Below, in pieces: positions 1 through 8,712 of a stretch of 64,000 bases of DNA. Made by a program: the position numbers and the translations under genes. Within the stretch, counting starts at the first letter, position 1. The number at the start of each line of letters is the position of its first letter. Below the pieces are notes generated by a model. The model was not told where the DNA came from, made no database searches, and was given only the letters and a program-made list of their open reading frames with translations. Where the stretch lies: contig CAWGYT010000020.1 in assembly GCA_963826795.1 (NCBI GenBank), positions 248,001-312,000 of the forward strand, written 5' to 3'. The DNA comes from CAWGYT01 sp963826795 (GTDB lineage Bacteria; Planctomycetota; Planctomycetia; Pirellulales; Pirellulaceae).

Positions 1-1128
1 GCGGTACTGCTGTTCGGCCAGCAATTGCTCGAGCGCCGCGAGGAAAAGCAGGACATTGGACGCGCGCGAACCATAACCCATGAGACCGACCCGCCAGACC
101 TTGCCCTTGAAGGCTCCCAGGCCCGCCCCGATTTCGATTCCGAAGCGGTTCAGCAGTTCGTTCCGCACGCGGGCGTCGTCCACGCCGTCAGGGATCCGGA
201 CCGCATTCAGCATCGGCAGCTGGTGACCCTCCTGAGCCGTGTAGTGAATTCCCAAGGCCGCGAGGCCGGCTTTCAGCGCTTGGTGATTCAGAGTGTGACG
301 GCGAAAGCTGGCCTCCAGGCCTTCGGTCAACAACAGACGCAGCGCTTCGTGGAGGGCATAAGTCATGTTGATCGGGGCGGTGTGATGATAGACGCGTTCC
401 TCGCCCCAGTATGAGGCGAGCATCGTGAGGTCCAGGTACCAGCTCTGAACCTTCGTCCGGCGCTGAAGGACGGCCTCAACGGCGCGCGGATTGAACGAAA
501 CCGGCGCCAGGCCCGGAGGACAGCTCAAACATTTCTGAGTCCCCGAGTAGATCGCTTCGACGCCCCATGCATCGACCTCGACCGGCAGTCCGCCGAGACC
601 CGTCACGGCGTCCACCACGAGCATCGCGCCCGCGTCATGTACCAGATCCGCCAGCTCGGGAATCGGTTGCCAGGCCCCCGTGGAGGTCTCGGCCAATACC
701 AGCCCCACCACCTTCGGCTTGACACGTGCCAAGAGCGGCTTGAGGTCGTCCGACGTGAACACTTCTCCCCAGGGCCGCTCCATTCGCGTCACTTCGGCGC
801 CGGCGCGAGCGGCGACGTCCGACATGCGAGCCCCGAAGACTCCGTTCACGCCGACGATCATCGAGTCGCCGGGTTCGATCAGGTTGACGACCGTCGCCTC
901 CATCCCGGCGGATCCCGTTCCGCTGACGGCAAAGGTCATGGGGTTCGTGGTTTGAAACACCTGACGCAGCATCCCTTGCAGCTCGTCCATGATCTTGAGG
1001 TAGGCGGGGTCCAAGTGTCCGACCGTGCCACGTCCCAGCGCCGTGAGGACATTCGGGTGAATGTCGCTCGGGCCGGGTCCCATCAGGATACGGACGGGAG
1101 GATCGAGCGGCGGGGCAACATTCGCCAT
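1..1128 (-). CDS. alanine-glyoxylate / serine-pyruvate type aminotransferase (3' end beyond window)
   Basis: The reverse strand from the ATG at 1128 reads without a stop to the window edge (376 codons). It starts MANVAPPLDPPVRILMGPGP, the glycine-rich N-terminus of class V PLP aminotransferases of the alanine-glyoxylate/serine-pyruvate group. The PLP-lysine motif YSGTQKCLSCPPG is visible around 520-550. The segments AVSGTGSAGMEA and LVVDAVTGLGGLPVE, the latter with the PLP-ring Asp, also fit. The family transfers the amino group of alanine or serine to glyoxylate or pyruvate in the cytosol. The length already reached is close to the usual 380-390 residues, so only a few codons are missing. 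It is divergent from the alkaline phosphatase gene, with about 280 bp between. The family is certain; the exact amino donor cannot be told. Confidence 0.9.
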   Translation of the reverse strand, partial: MANVAPPLDPPVRILMGPGPSDIHPNVLTALGRGTVGHLDPAYLKIMDELQGMLRQVFQTTNPMTFAVSGTGSAGMEATVVNLIEPGDSMIVGVNGVFGARMSDVAARAGAEVTRMERPWGEVFTSDDLKPLLARVKPKVVGLVLAETSTGAWQPIPELADLVHDAGAMLVVDAVTGLGGLPVEVDAWGVEAIYSGTQKCLSCPPGLAPVSFNPRAVEAVLQRRTKVQSWYLDLTMLASYWGEERVYHHTAPINMTYALHEALRLLLTEGLEASFRRHTLNHQALKAGLAALGIHYTAQEGHQLPMLNAVRIPDGVDDARVRNELLNRFGIEIGAGLGAFKGKVWRVGLMGYGSRASNVLLFLAALEQLLAEQQYR

Positions 1129-1412
1129 GGGGAAGACTCCTGGTCAACGGGCATAACCATCCGACGCGAGCGAGGACCGTGCGGACCTGCAAGCTCAGCG
1201 TGTCGTTGTATCCGGCAGGCGAGTTTGTTGCCAGTCTCCTTGCAGCCGGACGAGCGGTTATACTGTGACTGGATTTCTGTCCGTGGCCCCCGCGCTTCCC
1301 TGCGTTCGCCCGCAGGCGTTACGACAATTGACAGCCGCAATCGTTCGCGACTGCCGTGACGCCCAGGACGCGCCGAGGGGATGGCTTCGCCTAATTTGGG
1401 AGCGATCGACCC

Positions 1413-3035
1413 GTGATTCGCAAATTTCAACGTTTGGTTGTCTTTGGAGCTTGGATGTGGGGCACCTTGGGAGCCGGCAACGTGCCGTTGTCGGCGGACA
1501 AGATTCGGGATCTGCAGCGCGAGGCAGAGGAACAAAAGAGCGCCGAATGGGGACACTGGGGAAAGGACGCGACGCGCTATTCGAGCTGGACCAATCACTC
1601 GAACCGGCTGATTCCGATTTACACGTTCGGAATGAAGTTGGACGCCTATCGCGGAGCGAACAGCCCGTATCGCGACCCGCAGAAGATCGAAAAACTCTAC
1701 GGGTATCTGCCCCAGGGCGTGGTCAATTCCAACGCCGACTATTTTGACCAAACCGATCTGTATCGAATCCAGCAGGACGCCATTCAAGCTGGGAAGAAAC
1801 ACATTATCTTGTTCGTGTTTGACGGGATGGATTGGCAAACGACGCAGGCGGCGGCCATCTATCACTCGGGGAAAGTCTATGATTCCGGTCGCGGTTCCGG
1901 GCTCGCGTTTCAAGACTACCGTGGGACCGAGACCGACTACGGCTCCTTCGTTTCCAGCCCGCACAACACAGGCACGAACGCCGATTTGAATGCCCAGACG
2001 GTGCTGAACGAGGAAGGGACCCAGCGCGGGGGTTACAACGCCGTGATCGGCGGTGCCACGCCCTGGGCGCGGCCCAAGGTCGACGAATACCTGCTGGGCC
2101 AGTACCGCCGCGCCTCCCACGCCGTGACGGATTCCGCTTCGTCGGCCACTTCGATGACCAGCGGCATCAAGACCTACAATGCCGCGATCAACGTCGACTC
2201 GGAGGGCAAACAGGTGGTACCGATCGCGCGCCAACTGCAGTCGGAACGATCGTTTGCGATCGGCGTGGTCACGAGCGTGCCGATTAGCCACGCGACACCG
2301 GCCGCGGCGTACGCGAACAACGTCAGTCGAAACGACTATCAGGATTTGTCGCGCGACCTGGTCGGCTTGCCTTCGATCGCGCATCGCAACAATCCCCTGC
2401 CCGGCGTCGACGTCATGCTCGGCGGCGGCTGGGGCGAGGACAAGGACTCGGATGACAAGCAGGGCGACAACTACGTGCCGGGCAACAAGTATTTACCGGC
2501 TGAGGAAATCGCGTCGCTCGACCACACCCAGGGCGGACGGTACGTGGTCGCGCAACGAACGCCCGGCCAATCGGGCAGCGAGGTCCTGCTGGAGGCGGCA
2601 CGGAAGGCGTACGACAACGACTTGCGGCTGTTCGGCTTTTTCGGCGTCGGGGGAGGGCAGTTGCCGTTCCAAACCGCCGACGGGGATTACGACCCCTACG
2701 GGACAAGGTACTCGCAGGCGGACGTTACGGAAAACCCCACCCTGGCCGACATGACCCGCGCGGCCCTCGGGGTCCTCTCCAAGAACAAGAACGGCTTTTG
2801 GCTGATGGTCGAAGCCGGCGATGTCGATTGGGCCAACCACTCGAATAACCTCGACAGCTCAATCGGCGCCGTGCTGAGCGGCGATGCGGCCTTCCAAGTG
2901 ATCACCGCCTGGGCCGAGAAGAACAACGCGTGGAACGACACCGTGGTGATCGTGACCGCCGATCACGGCCATTATTTGGTGATCGACCACCCCGAGGTCT
3001 TGATTGACGAGTCCGCCGATCTGGCGGGCAAGTGA
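1413..3035 (+). CDS. alkaline phosphatase (PhoA family), exported
   Basis: A 540-residue protein of the alkaline phosphatase superfamily, hydrolysing phosphomonoesters outside the cytoplasm. The phosphoserine motif is TDSASSATSMTSG, with the nucleophile at the second Ser. Metal-site segments are FVFDGMDW, EAGDVDWANHSNN and VTADHGH. The GTG start at 1413 gives a hydrophobic N-terminus that could be a signal peptide; an ATG at 1455 is the alternative. The protein ends about 20 residues after the DHGH motif, and I do not see the C-terminal His of the HTGED type found in classical PhoA. It may be a divergent subfamily or shortened at the C-terminus. It stands alone, followed by CACAGAGG repeats and a hairpin. 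Confidence 0.85.
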   Translation: MIRKFQRLVVFGAWMWGTLGAGNVPLSADKIRDLQREAEEQKSAEWGHWGKDATRYSSWTNHSNRLIPIYTFGMKLDAYRGANSPYRDPQKIEKLYGYLPQGVVNSNADYFDQTDLYRIQQDAIQAGKKHIILFVFDGMDWQTTQAAAIYHSGKVYDSGRGSGLAFQDYRGTETDYGSFVSSPHNTGTNADLNAQTVLNEEGTQRGGYNAVIGGATPWARPKVDEYLLGQYRRASHAVTDSASSATSMTSGIKTYNAAINVDSEGKQVVPIARQLQSERSFAIGVVTSVPISHATPAAAYANNVSRNDYQDLSRDLVGLPSIAHRNNPLPGVDVMLGGGWGEDKDSDDKQGDNYVPGNKYLPAEEIASLDHTQGGRYVVAQRTPGQSGSEVLLEAARKAYDNDLRLFGFFGVGGGQLPFQTADGDYDPYGTRYSQADVTENPTLADMTRAALGVLSKNKNGFWLMVEAGDVDWANHSNNLDSSIGAVLSGDAAFQVITAWAEKNNAWNDTVVIVTADHGHYLVIDHPEVLIDESADLAGK

Positions 3036-3051
3036 GAAGGGGGGGGTCTAC

Positions 3052-3113
3052 CACAGAGGCACAGAGAGCACAGAGGCACAGAGGCACAGAGGCACAGAGA
3101 TCACAGAGAACAG
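3052..3113. repeat. CACAGAGG-type short tandem repeat
   Basis: About 60 bp of imperfect repeats of CACAGAGG/CACAGAGA directly after the alkaline phosphatase stop. Such arrays occur in intergenic DNA of many planctomycetes and relatives and produce spurious Thr-Glu-Ala-Gln-Arg open reading frames. No coding function is supported. Confidence 0.7.
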
Positions 3114-3122
3114 TGATAGAAG

Positions 3123-3160
3123 CACAGAGAGCACCGAGTTGGAACTGGGTGCTCTCTGTG
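3123..3160. terminator. perfect 13-bp hairpin, possible bidirectional terminator
   Basis: CACAGAGAGCACC at 3123-3135 pairs exactly with GGTGCTCTCTGTG at 3148-3160 around a 12-nt loop. It lies between the convergent alkaline phosphatase and LamG genes, so it could stop transcription from both sides. No T-run follows. The arms share the repeat motif just upstream, so it may be part of the same repeat element. Confidence 0.4.
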
Positions 3161-3192
3161 GTTGACGTCGCGTTGCCAGTCGGCGAACGAAG

Positions 3193-3966
3193 TTACTTGC
3201 GGCGGAAAGCCAGCAGGCTCAGGCCGCCGATCAGGATCAAGCTGGCACTCATCGGCTCGGGAATTGCCGCGTAGTGAGCGGCCACGTCACCGGCCGAAAG
3301 GGCCCGGTCGTAGATCACAATCTCGTCCAGCGTGCCGGTCAAGCCATCGACCAGCGTCCCATCCGCGCGGACGGCGCCGGTCGCGAACGCATAACGCGCC
3401 AAGGGCGTCGCCGTGGCGTCCATTCCGGCCGCGGCGCCGTTGACAAACAGTTCCACGCCCGCGTCCGTTCCGACGAAGACGACGTGGGCGAAGTCGGTGG
3501 GAGTGGGTGCGTCCGCGAACGTCACGTCGGCGACACCGAATACCGTGTAGCCCAGTCGCTCGGTGGCGTTGTATTGCTCCGCCTTCACGGCCATCCGATA
3601 GGCCGCCGTAAAGTCCGTGCCCACGATTCCCTGGGAAACGCCCCCGTTCACTGGATCGGCCAGGAAAATGGTTTCCAGGGTCCAGGGCGTTGGCAGATCC
3701 GGGCCTCCGACCAAAACGTGGCTGGCCCCGTCGAACGAGGCGGCCGCGCCGACCAGACCGGGCGTGCCCAGTCCGACCGCGCCCACGTAGGTGCCGTCAA
3801 CGTTGGCCGAGCCGACATCGTCGGCCGTGGTTCCCTCGTCGGCAAATTGGAACCAATGGAGCGGATTGGCCGCCGAAATCGTGCTGTCCCAGTCGGCTCG
3901 GGCCGAACTGGCCAGACCAAGGCTCAGCAGCACGGCGCCGAGCAATCCCAAGCGAGCGATTCTCAT
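3193..3966 (-). CDS. LamG-like domain protein with PEP-CTERM sorting signal
   Basis: A 257-residue exported protein. I place the start at the ATG at 3966, which follows a GAGAGGA ribosome site and opens with a classic signal peptide (LGLLGAVLLSLGLASSARA). The open frame extends further upstream, but that part is not protein-like. The middle, from LHWFQFADEGT to GTLDEIVIYDRALS, is a concanavalin A-like/LamG fold of the kind that binds glycans. The C-terminus IPEPMSASLILIGG, a hydrophobic stretch, then FRRK is a PEP-CTERM anchor processed by an exosortase. Upstream, positions 4025-4117 form a long inverted repeat that would lie in its leader. Binding partner unknown. Confidence 0.85.
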   Translation of the reverse strand: MRIARLGLLGAVLLSLGLASSARADWDSTISAANPLHWFQFADEGTTADDVGSANVDGTYVGAVGLGTPGLVGAAASFDGASHVLVGGPDLPTPWTLETIFLADPVNGGVSQGIVGTDFTAAYRMAVKAEQYNATERLGYTVFGVADVTFADAPTPTDFAHVVFVGTDAGVELFVNGAAAGMDATATPLARYAFATGAVRADGTLVDGLTGTLDEIVIYDRALSAGDVAAHYAAIPEPMSASLILIGGLSLLAFRRK

Positions 3967-4024
3967 CGTGTGTCCTCTCAAATGCAGAATCCAGTAATTT
4001 GCGGGGCCAAGTGACCCCGTCGAA

Positions 4025-4117
4025 CAATCAACAAACGCACAAAAAAAACACGGCACCAATCCTCGCCAGCCGCACCCTCGGGCCGCCGCAAAGAGTCGTG
4101 TCGTGTTTTGTTGATTG
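4025..4117 (-). promoter_or_regulatory. long inverted repeat in the leader of the LamG/PEP-CTERM gene
   Basis: CAATCAACAAA (4025-4035) is an exact inverted copy of TTTGTTGATTG (4107-4117). The inner arms ACACGGCAC (4048-4056) and GTGTCGTGT (4098-4106) pair with one mismatch. On the minus strand an eight-T run sits beside the inner arm. The structure ends about 60 bp upstream of the start at 3966, so it could be a 5'-UTR element or a small inserted palindrome. Confidence 0.4.
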
Positions 4118-4409
4118 AATGTCGTTGGCGTACTCGCTACCGCGGTGTGGACCAGCAACGTTGCCTGCGTTGGATCTCACCTCGGAAAACTGTGACTCGT
4201 GCCGGTCCGCCTTCCAACATGGCGAATCCACGCCACGTCGCCATCCTACCCAAGATCCTCATAATCGCAACCCGCAAATCGGGCACGTGACGCGGTTTTG
4301 TGGCGGGATTCGACGTCGGTGGAGCGACACACGCGTCACCGAACGGAAACAAGGTCCGTGCGGCACCCACGGCCTGTCAGACAAGCCGGTTGTCGGCCGA
4401 CCAAAGCCC
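4118..4409. other. intergenic region, nothing recognised
   Basis: About 290 bp between the inverted repeat and the end of the GH88 gene. Short open frames occur on both strands but have no recognisable domain, ribosome site or sensible composition. Promoter sequences for the minus-strand LamG gene are expected nearby, but I cannot point to a convincing one. Confidence 0.4.
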
Positions 4410-5795
4410 TCATCCACTCGGGTCCCCGTCAAAGAAGTGATACGCCGACATGCCTTCGGCGATTCGCTGCACGTACAAGGCCGCCTCCAGTAGATGGTAG
4501 TCGCCCCACAGTGCCGATTCGCCGCAGGGGATCGCTCGGCCGGCGGGAACATGATCCCAGCCCCGCGGTCGGTGGTAGACCACATGCAGCAGGAGCCCTT
4601 GATGCTCCGGGGCTTCGCTCAGGTACGGCGCCGCCAGGAGACTTCGCAAGACGGTCAGGCCGGCCTGCCAATAGCGTTGGCCGGCGGAACGATCGCCTTG
4701 GCCGTTCAAGTAGCTTCCCAAACGCAGCAATCCCTGAGCTCCGATGGCGGCCGCGGAGCTGTCCACGGGTTCGTGCTCATTCCAGGGCTCGGCCGGACGG
4801 TCCAGGGCCAGGTGAACGAGTCCCGGCGCGCCGGTGTCCCAATAGGGCACGCCGCAAGGCGGCGTTTGCTCCAAGTAAAAATCGCACGCGGCCTGCGCGG
4901 CCCGTCGCCACGTCGACTCGATTTCAGCTCGCCCGCCCCAATCGAGCAGCGGCTCGTCCGAAACGGTCGTCAGAAACTCCAGCTGTTCGGTGTAGCCGAG
5001 CATCACCCAGCCCAGTCCCCGCGTCCAGGTGCTGAAGGGCGAATAACCTTGCTGCGTGCTGGGACACCGATATTGACCATCATTGACATTGAAGAGGCTC
5101 TCGTGGGCCACGCGTCCGCGGACGTCGTAGTGGTCCCGACCCTCGCCGTAAAAGACGTTGTAGCGGGCGGTCGTTTGGGCATGTTGGATCAGGCGTCCGA
5201 GCAAGCAAATGCGGCGATCATTTTCGGCCCACAGCACGTGCCCCAGCTGATGGGCCAGCGCCAACACGCGCAGTGACCGCATCGTGTCACAGAACAGTGA
5301 GTGCGGACCATTGAACGAGTAGAGATAGCCACCGCCCTCGGCCGTGGTCGACCAGCGATGGGCCTGGACGGCGCCGCTGGCCTTGAGCGCCAGTTCGTAG
5401 AGGGCCAGTTCGTTGTCGTCGCGCGGAATTCGGCCGGCAAGCATCAGGCGGCGCAGGTTTCCGTACGTGCTTACCTGGTTGAACCCGTGATCATGAACTC
5501 CCATGTGGGTCACGTGCGTCGCCATCTGCTTTCGCGTGAGCTCCCGCCCCAGGCTCAACGACTCCAGGTCGCCAGTGGCCTCGAAGTGCAGCAAGGCATT
5601 GCCGAATTGGAAACCCTGGGTCCATTCGGTCCAGCCCTGAGTGACGTAGCGCCCCGCGATCGTGAAGACGGGAGTTCCGCCGAGCGATTCGGTGGCGGCG
5701 GCGACCTGCTGGATCTTGGGCCCGGCCAGGTCCCAGAGACGGACGATCGCGGGCAGCAGATCATGGGGTGAGACCTTCCAATCGATGTCGATCAT
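4410..5795 (-). CDS. GH88 family unsaturated glucuronyl hydrolase
   Basis: A 461-residue (alpha/alpha)6-barrel protein related to unsaturated glucuronyl hydrolases, which hydrate the 4,5-unsaturated uronic acid left on oligosaccharides by polysaccharide lyases. The two conserved aspartates are visible in HDHGF (Asp about 102) and FCDTMRSL (Asp about 170). The segments QGYSPFSTWTRGLGW and EPVDSSAAAIGAQGLLRL are diagnostic of the family. There is no signal peptide, so it should act in the cytosol on imported oligosaccharides. It lies 3 bp from the upstream NAD synthetase gene and is probably co-transcribed with it. GH105 is the closest alternative family; the first-Asp motif favours GH88. Confidence 0.85.
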   Translation of the reverse strand: MIDIDWKVSPHDLLPAIVRLWDLAGPKIQQVAAATESLGGTPVFTIAGRYVTQGWTEWTQGFQFGNALLHFEATGDLESLSLGRELTRKQMATHVTHMGVHDHGFNQVSTYGNLRRLMLAGRIPRDDNELALYELALKASGAVQAHRWSTTAEGGGYLYSFNGPHSLFCDTMRSLRVLALAHQLGHVLWAENDRRICLLGRLIQHAQTTARYNVFYGEGRDHYDVRGRVAHESLFNVNDGQYRCPSTQQGYSPFSTWTRGLGWVMLGYTEQLEFLTTVSDEPLLDWGGRAEIESTWRRAAQAACDFYLEQTPPCGVPYWDTGAPGLVHLALDRPAEPWNEHEPVDSSAAAIGAQGLLRLGSYLNGQGDRSAGQRYWQAGLTVLRSLLAAPYLSEAPEHQGLLLHVVYHRPRGWDHVPAGRAIPCGESALWGDYHLLEAALYVQRIAEGMSAYHFFDGDPSG

Positions 5796-5798
5796 CGG

Positions 5799-7814
5799 TC
5801 ACGCGTCCTCCTGCATGGCGCCCGGATGATGGCGGCGAACGTAGGCTCGCAGCTCGCCCAATTCACGTTCATACCCGCCCGAGAGAATGGGAAATCGGCA
5901 CCAGGTTTTGGGATCAAGATTCTCGTCATCCACGTGGAACGAGGGGGCATAACGTTCACGCTTCCACTGGTTGCGGCACCACAGCTGAAAGAAACGCTGG
6001 ACCCACACCGTCAATTGCGAAACCGAGTACTTGGAAAAACTTCGCCGGAGAATCAAGAAAGCTTCCAGGGGCGTCTTCTTGTCACGAATCGCCGCGCGTT
6101 CGATCGCGTCCAGCAGGTCGTACGGCATCAAGTCCGCCTCATCGGTCTGCATCGATTCGGAGGGGCGCAACTCGGCCGTGGGAGCTTGTCGATTCACGGC
6201 CGCCAGGGCAGGGAAGGGCGCCAGTCCGGTCGGGCCTTTCGTTTCCATCCAGCGGAGCCAACGACGCAGGAAGGCTTTGTCGATGCCGGCGATCGGCGAG
6301 AGCCCGCCGCACGTGTCGCCGTCCATCGTGGCGTAGCCCACCGCCGCCTCGGATCGATTGCTGGTGGCCAGCAGCAGCGAACCGCTCAAATTGGCCAGCA
6401 TCCAAACGCTCGGGCCACGCGCCCGCGCCTGAATGTTTTGCAGCGCCAGATCGTCGTCCTGCCACGTCAGGGGACGCCCGACGGCCGCTTGAACCAACTG
6501 GATGTAATCCTGAACCACGCCGTCCACGTCCAGCTGATGGTAACGAGCGCCCAGTCCCGTCGCGACCGACTCAGCCGCACTGCGGGTCGTTTCCGAGCTA
6601 TTTCGAGTCGCCTGGTAGACGCACGTCAGGAGAGCTGCCAGTGGCCGTTCTTCGGGCTTCAGTTGTCCCAACGCCGGAATGTGGGCCAGCTTGGCCAGGA
6701 GTCCCTGCCGGCCCAGCTCCCGTTCGGCCAATTGTGCCATCAACCCACACAAGGTCGCGACCGCCGCGCTGTCGGCGCCGCCACTCAGCGAAACGACGAA
6801 ACCTCGCGAACGGCTCTTGCGAAGATAATCAAAGAGCCCCAAGGCGATCGCCCGCGTGAATTCTTCTTCCTTCGCGTCCGGCGCAGACTCCCAATCCGCC
6901 GACTCGCTCGAATCACTCCAGCCCGGCGGATCGGCGAATCGAAAGTCGACCTCAACGTGCCGGCGGGGGTCCGAGACAAGCGTCCGAAAGCTGCTCGCGC
7001 GGGCACGCGAGACGCGCACCTGATCGATGTCGACGACCGCCGTGGTGACGTGGTAGTCCCGAAAGGAAAAACGAGGCCCCATGGCCAACATGTTGCCGCA
7101 GCTGGCGATCATCGCGTCCCCGTCATAGATCGCTCGGCCCGCTTCATTGCCCAGCAGGTTGGCATAGACGTAGGCGACGTGAAAGGCGCGGGAACCCTCC
7201 AGGACAAACCGCCGACGAACTCGGTGCTTCTCGAAAGCAAAGTGACTGGCACTGGGATTCAGCAACAGGTCGGCCCCCTCGGCCGCCAATTGACCTCCGG
7301 GCCGGCTGGCCACCCAGGCGTCTTCGCAGATCTCGAATCCCAATTGGATCCCGCCACAATCGAAAACCAAATCACCCAGCGGATAACGCTGCCCGCCAAT
7401 TTCGGTTTCGGCCACGACGTTGTCGGGCCAGGGCTTGAACCAGCGCGGTTCGTAATGCAGGCCCTCGCCGGCGAGGTTCTGTTTGCCGACCAGCCCCATC
7501 AATTGGCCGTCAGCCAGCAAGCAGGCCGTATTGTAGAGGGCGCCCCGGTGAAACAACGGCAAGCCCAGCGAGACAATCATCCCGGCCGTCGCGGGCACGA
7601 TCTCCAGCAAGACCTGCTGCGCCGCTTCTTGCGTGCCGACGCTGTGGAAGGCATCTTCGCACCCATATCCCGTGATGCAAAGCTCGGGCAGGCAAAGCAC
7701 GCTCACCTGCTGGCATCGCGCGTCCTCGATCGCGCCCAAAATATGGTCTCGATTATGATCCCAATCGAGCGGCGTCTGATTGAGCACTCCGGCCCCGACC
7801 TTGATCCGTTTCAT
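5799..7814 (-). CDS. nadE: glutamine-dependent NAD(+) synthetase
   Basis: About 671 residues in two domains. The N-terminal nitrilase-type glutaminase has PELCITGYGCED and catalytic Cys in GFEICEDAW. The C-terminal synthetase has the ATP-pyrophosphatase loop SLSGGADSAAVATLCG. It amidates deamido-NAD with ammonia from glutamine, the last step of NAD synthesis. Length matches the two-domain form. The ATG at 7814 follows AGGTG; the open frame also allows a GTG one codon earlier. It is followed after 3 bp by the GH88 gene in the same direction. Confidence 0.95.
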   Translation of the reverse strand: MKRIKVGAGVLNQTPLDWDHNRDHILGAIEDARCQQVSVLCLPELCITGYGCEDAFHSVGTQEAAQQVLLEIVPATAGMIVSLGLPLFHRGALYNTACLLADGQLMGLVGKQNLAGEGLHYEPRWFKPWPDNVVAETEIGGQRYPLGDLVFDCGGIQLGFEICEDAWVASRPGGQLAAEGADLLLNPSASHFAFEKHRVRRRFVLEGSRAFHVAYVYANLLGNEAGRAIYDGDAMIASCGNMLAMGPRFSFRDYHVTTAVVDIDQVRVSRARASSFRTLVSDPRRHVEVDFRFADPPGWSDSSESADWESAPDAKEEEFTRAIALGLFDYLRKSRSRGFVVSLSGGADSAAVATLCGLMAQLAERELGRQGLLAKLAHIPALGQLKPEERPLAALLTCVYQATRNSSETTRSAAESVATGLGARYHQLDVDGVVQDYIQLVQAAVGRPLTWQDDDLALQNIQARARGPSVWMLANLSGSLLLATSNRSEAAVGYATMDGDTCGGLSPIAGIDKAFLRRWLRWMETKGPTGLAPFPALAAVNRQAPTAELRPSESMQTDEADLMPYDLLDAIERAAIRDKKTPLEAFLILRRSFSKYSVSQLTVWVQRFFQLWCRNQWKRERYAPSFHVDDENLDPKTWCRFPILSGGYERELGELRAYVRRHHPGAMQEDA

Positions 7815-7889
7815 CACGCACCTGCTCTCCGAAGTTCATCTTCTCCGGTCTAGGCCCGGCCCCCGGACGTCGTCGCGCACGACGCGGAG

Positions 7890-8519
7890 TTACTTGAGCG
7901 GACGGAGTCCCCGTTCCGCTCGTTCCTGGTTGAGCCGCTGAAAGGCGAGCGGTTCGCGCTGCAGGAAGCGAATCAATTGGCTGGGGCTGCAGCCCAGGCG
8001 TTCCGCCGCCGGCTTGGGCTCCCACCCGGCGGCGGCCAACGCATCCAGCGCCTCGGCCAGCAACGCCGGATAGTCCGCGTGCCGGACTCCGATCTGGATC
8101 CGTCCTCCCCGAATACGTTCTCTCCAAAGTTGGCTCGGCCCGTCCCAAGGCAGCCGGCATCGCAGGGCCAATTGCAACCGCAGTCGCCAACGAGCCGCCT
8201 TGAGGTTTTCCGCCTGACTGCGACGCTCGGTCGCTTGCGCGGTCGTGCCGGTCGGTTGGTGACAAAGATAGACACCCGTCTCGACCTTGTTACGATGCTG
8301 GCCACCGGGCCCCGAGCGCCGCTGGAAACGCACGTCGCACAGCGCGTCAAGTTCCGCATCCGACCGCGAGGCGGGATGCGGCTCACCCGGCGAAACCGGC
8401 GACGGAGATCGAATCGATTCGGAAGGCTTCAATCGGGCTGCCTTTCTGGTTGCTCGTCGGCCGGTGCGTCCCTGACCCGTCGCTCCATCGGGCCCGTCCT
8501 GCGAGTTTCCACAAACCAA
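7890..8519 (-). CDS. peptide chain release factor-like protein (GGQ domain)
   Basis: A short RF-1-domain protein with the peptidyl-tRNA hydrolysis motif RRSGPGGQHRNKVET, as in ArfB/PrfH-like factors, but with no codon-recognition domain. It probably releases peptides from stalled ribosomes. After the GGQ domain the chain continues with a C-terminal helical segment (LAEALDALAAAGWEPKPA) that is not the basic tail of ArfB. The start is uncertain. The longest frame begins with a TTG at 8519 and its first 50 residues are low-complexity, so the real start may lie near the HPASRSDAEL segment. It is upstream of nadE in the same direction. Confidence 0.75.
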   Translation of the reverse strand: MVCGNSQDGPDGATGQGRTGRRATRKAARLKPSESIRSPSPVSPGEPHPASRSDAELDALCDVRFQRRSGPGGQHRNKVETGVYLCHQPTGTTAQATERRSQAENLKAARWRLRLQLALRCRLPWDGPSQLWRERIRGGRIQIGVRHADYPALLAEALDALAAAGWEPKPAAERLGCSPSQLIRFLQREPLAFQRLNQERAERGLRPLK

Positions 8520-8712
8520 ACGCGTGAAAAACTCGCCGAACCGTGATATCCTCCGTGAATAGTATAGGCACCGGTCCGCGCCGGCGGGACAACCCGCCGG
8601 GGGCGAATCGGCCGATCACGTGCCCAGCGTTCGAGGAACACCCTGCCGTCGATCGCCCCACCACGAAACGTGCGCGGCCAACCGAGGCGCCGATCCGGGA
8701 GAAAAGAGTGAC

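Noticed and set aside
1083..2384. Long minus-strand open frame opposite the alkaline phosphatase gene
   Set aside because: It is antisense to conserved phosphatase motifs, its product is Arg/Val-rich and featureless, and G+C-rich DNA commonly gives such shadow frames.
3032..3274. Frame translating the CACAGAGG repeats
   Set aside because: The product is a Thr-Glu-Ala-Gln-Arg repeat artefact found wherever these repeats occur.
5826..7853. 675-codon plus-strand frame
   Set aside because: It lies wholly antisense to nadE, whose catalytic motifs are clear. The product is Arg/Gln-rich with no domain.
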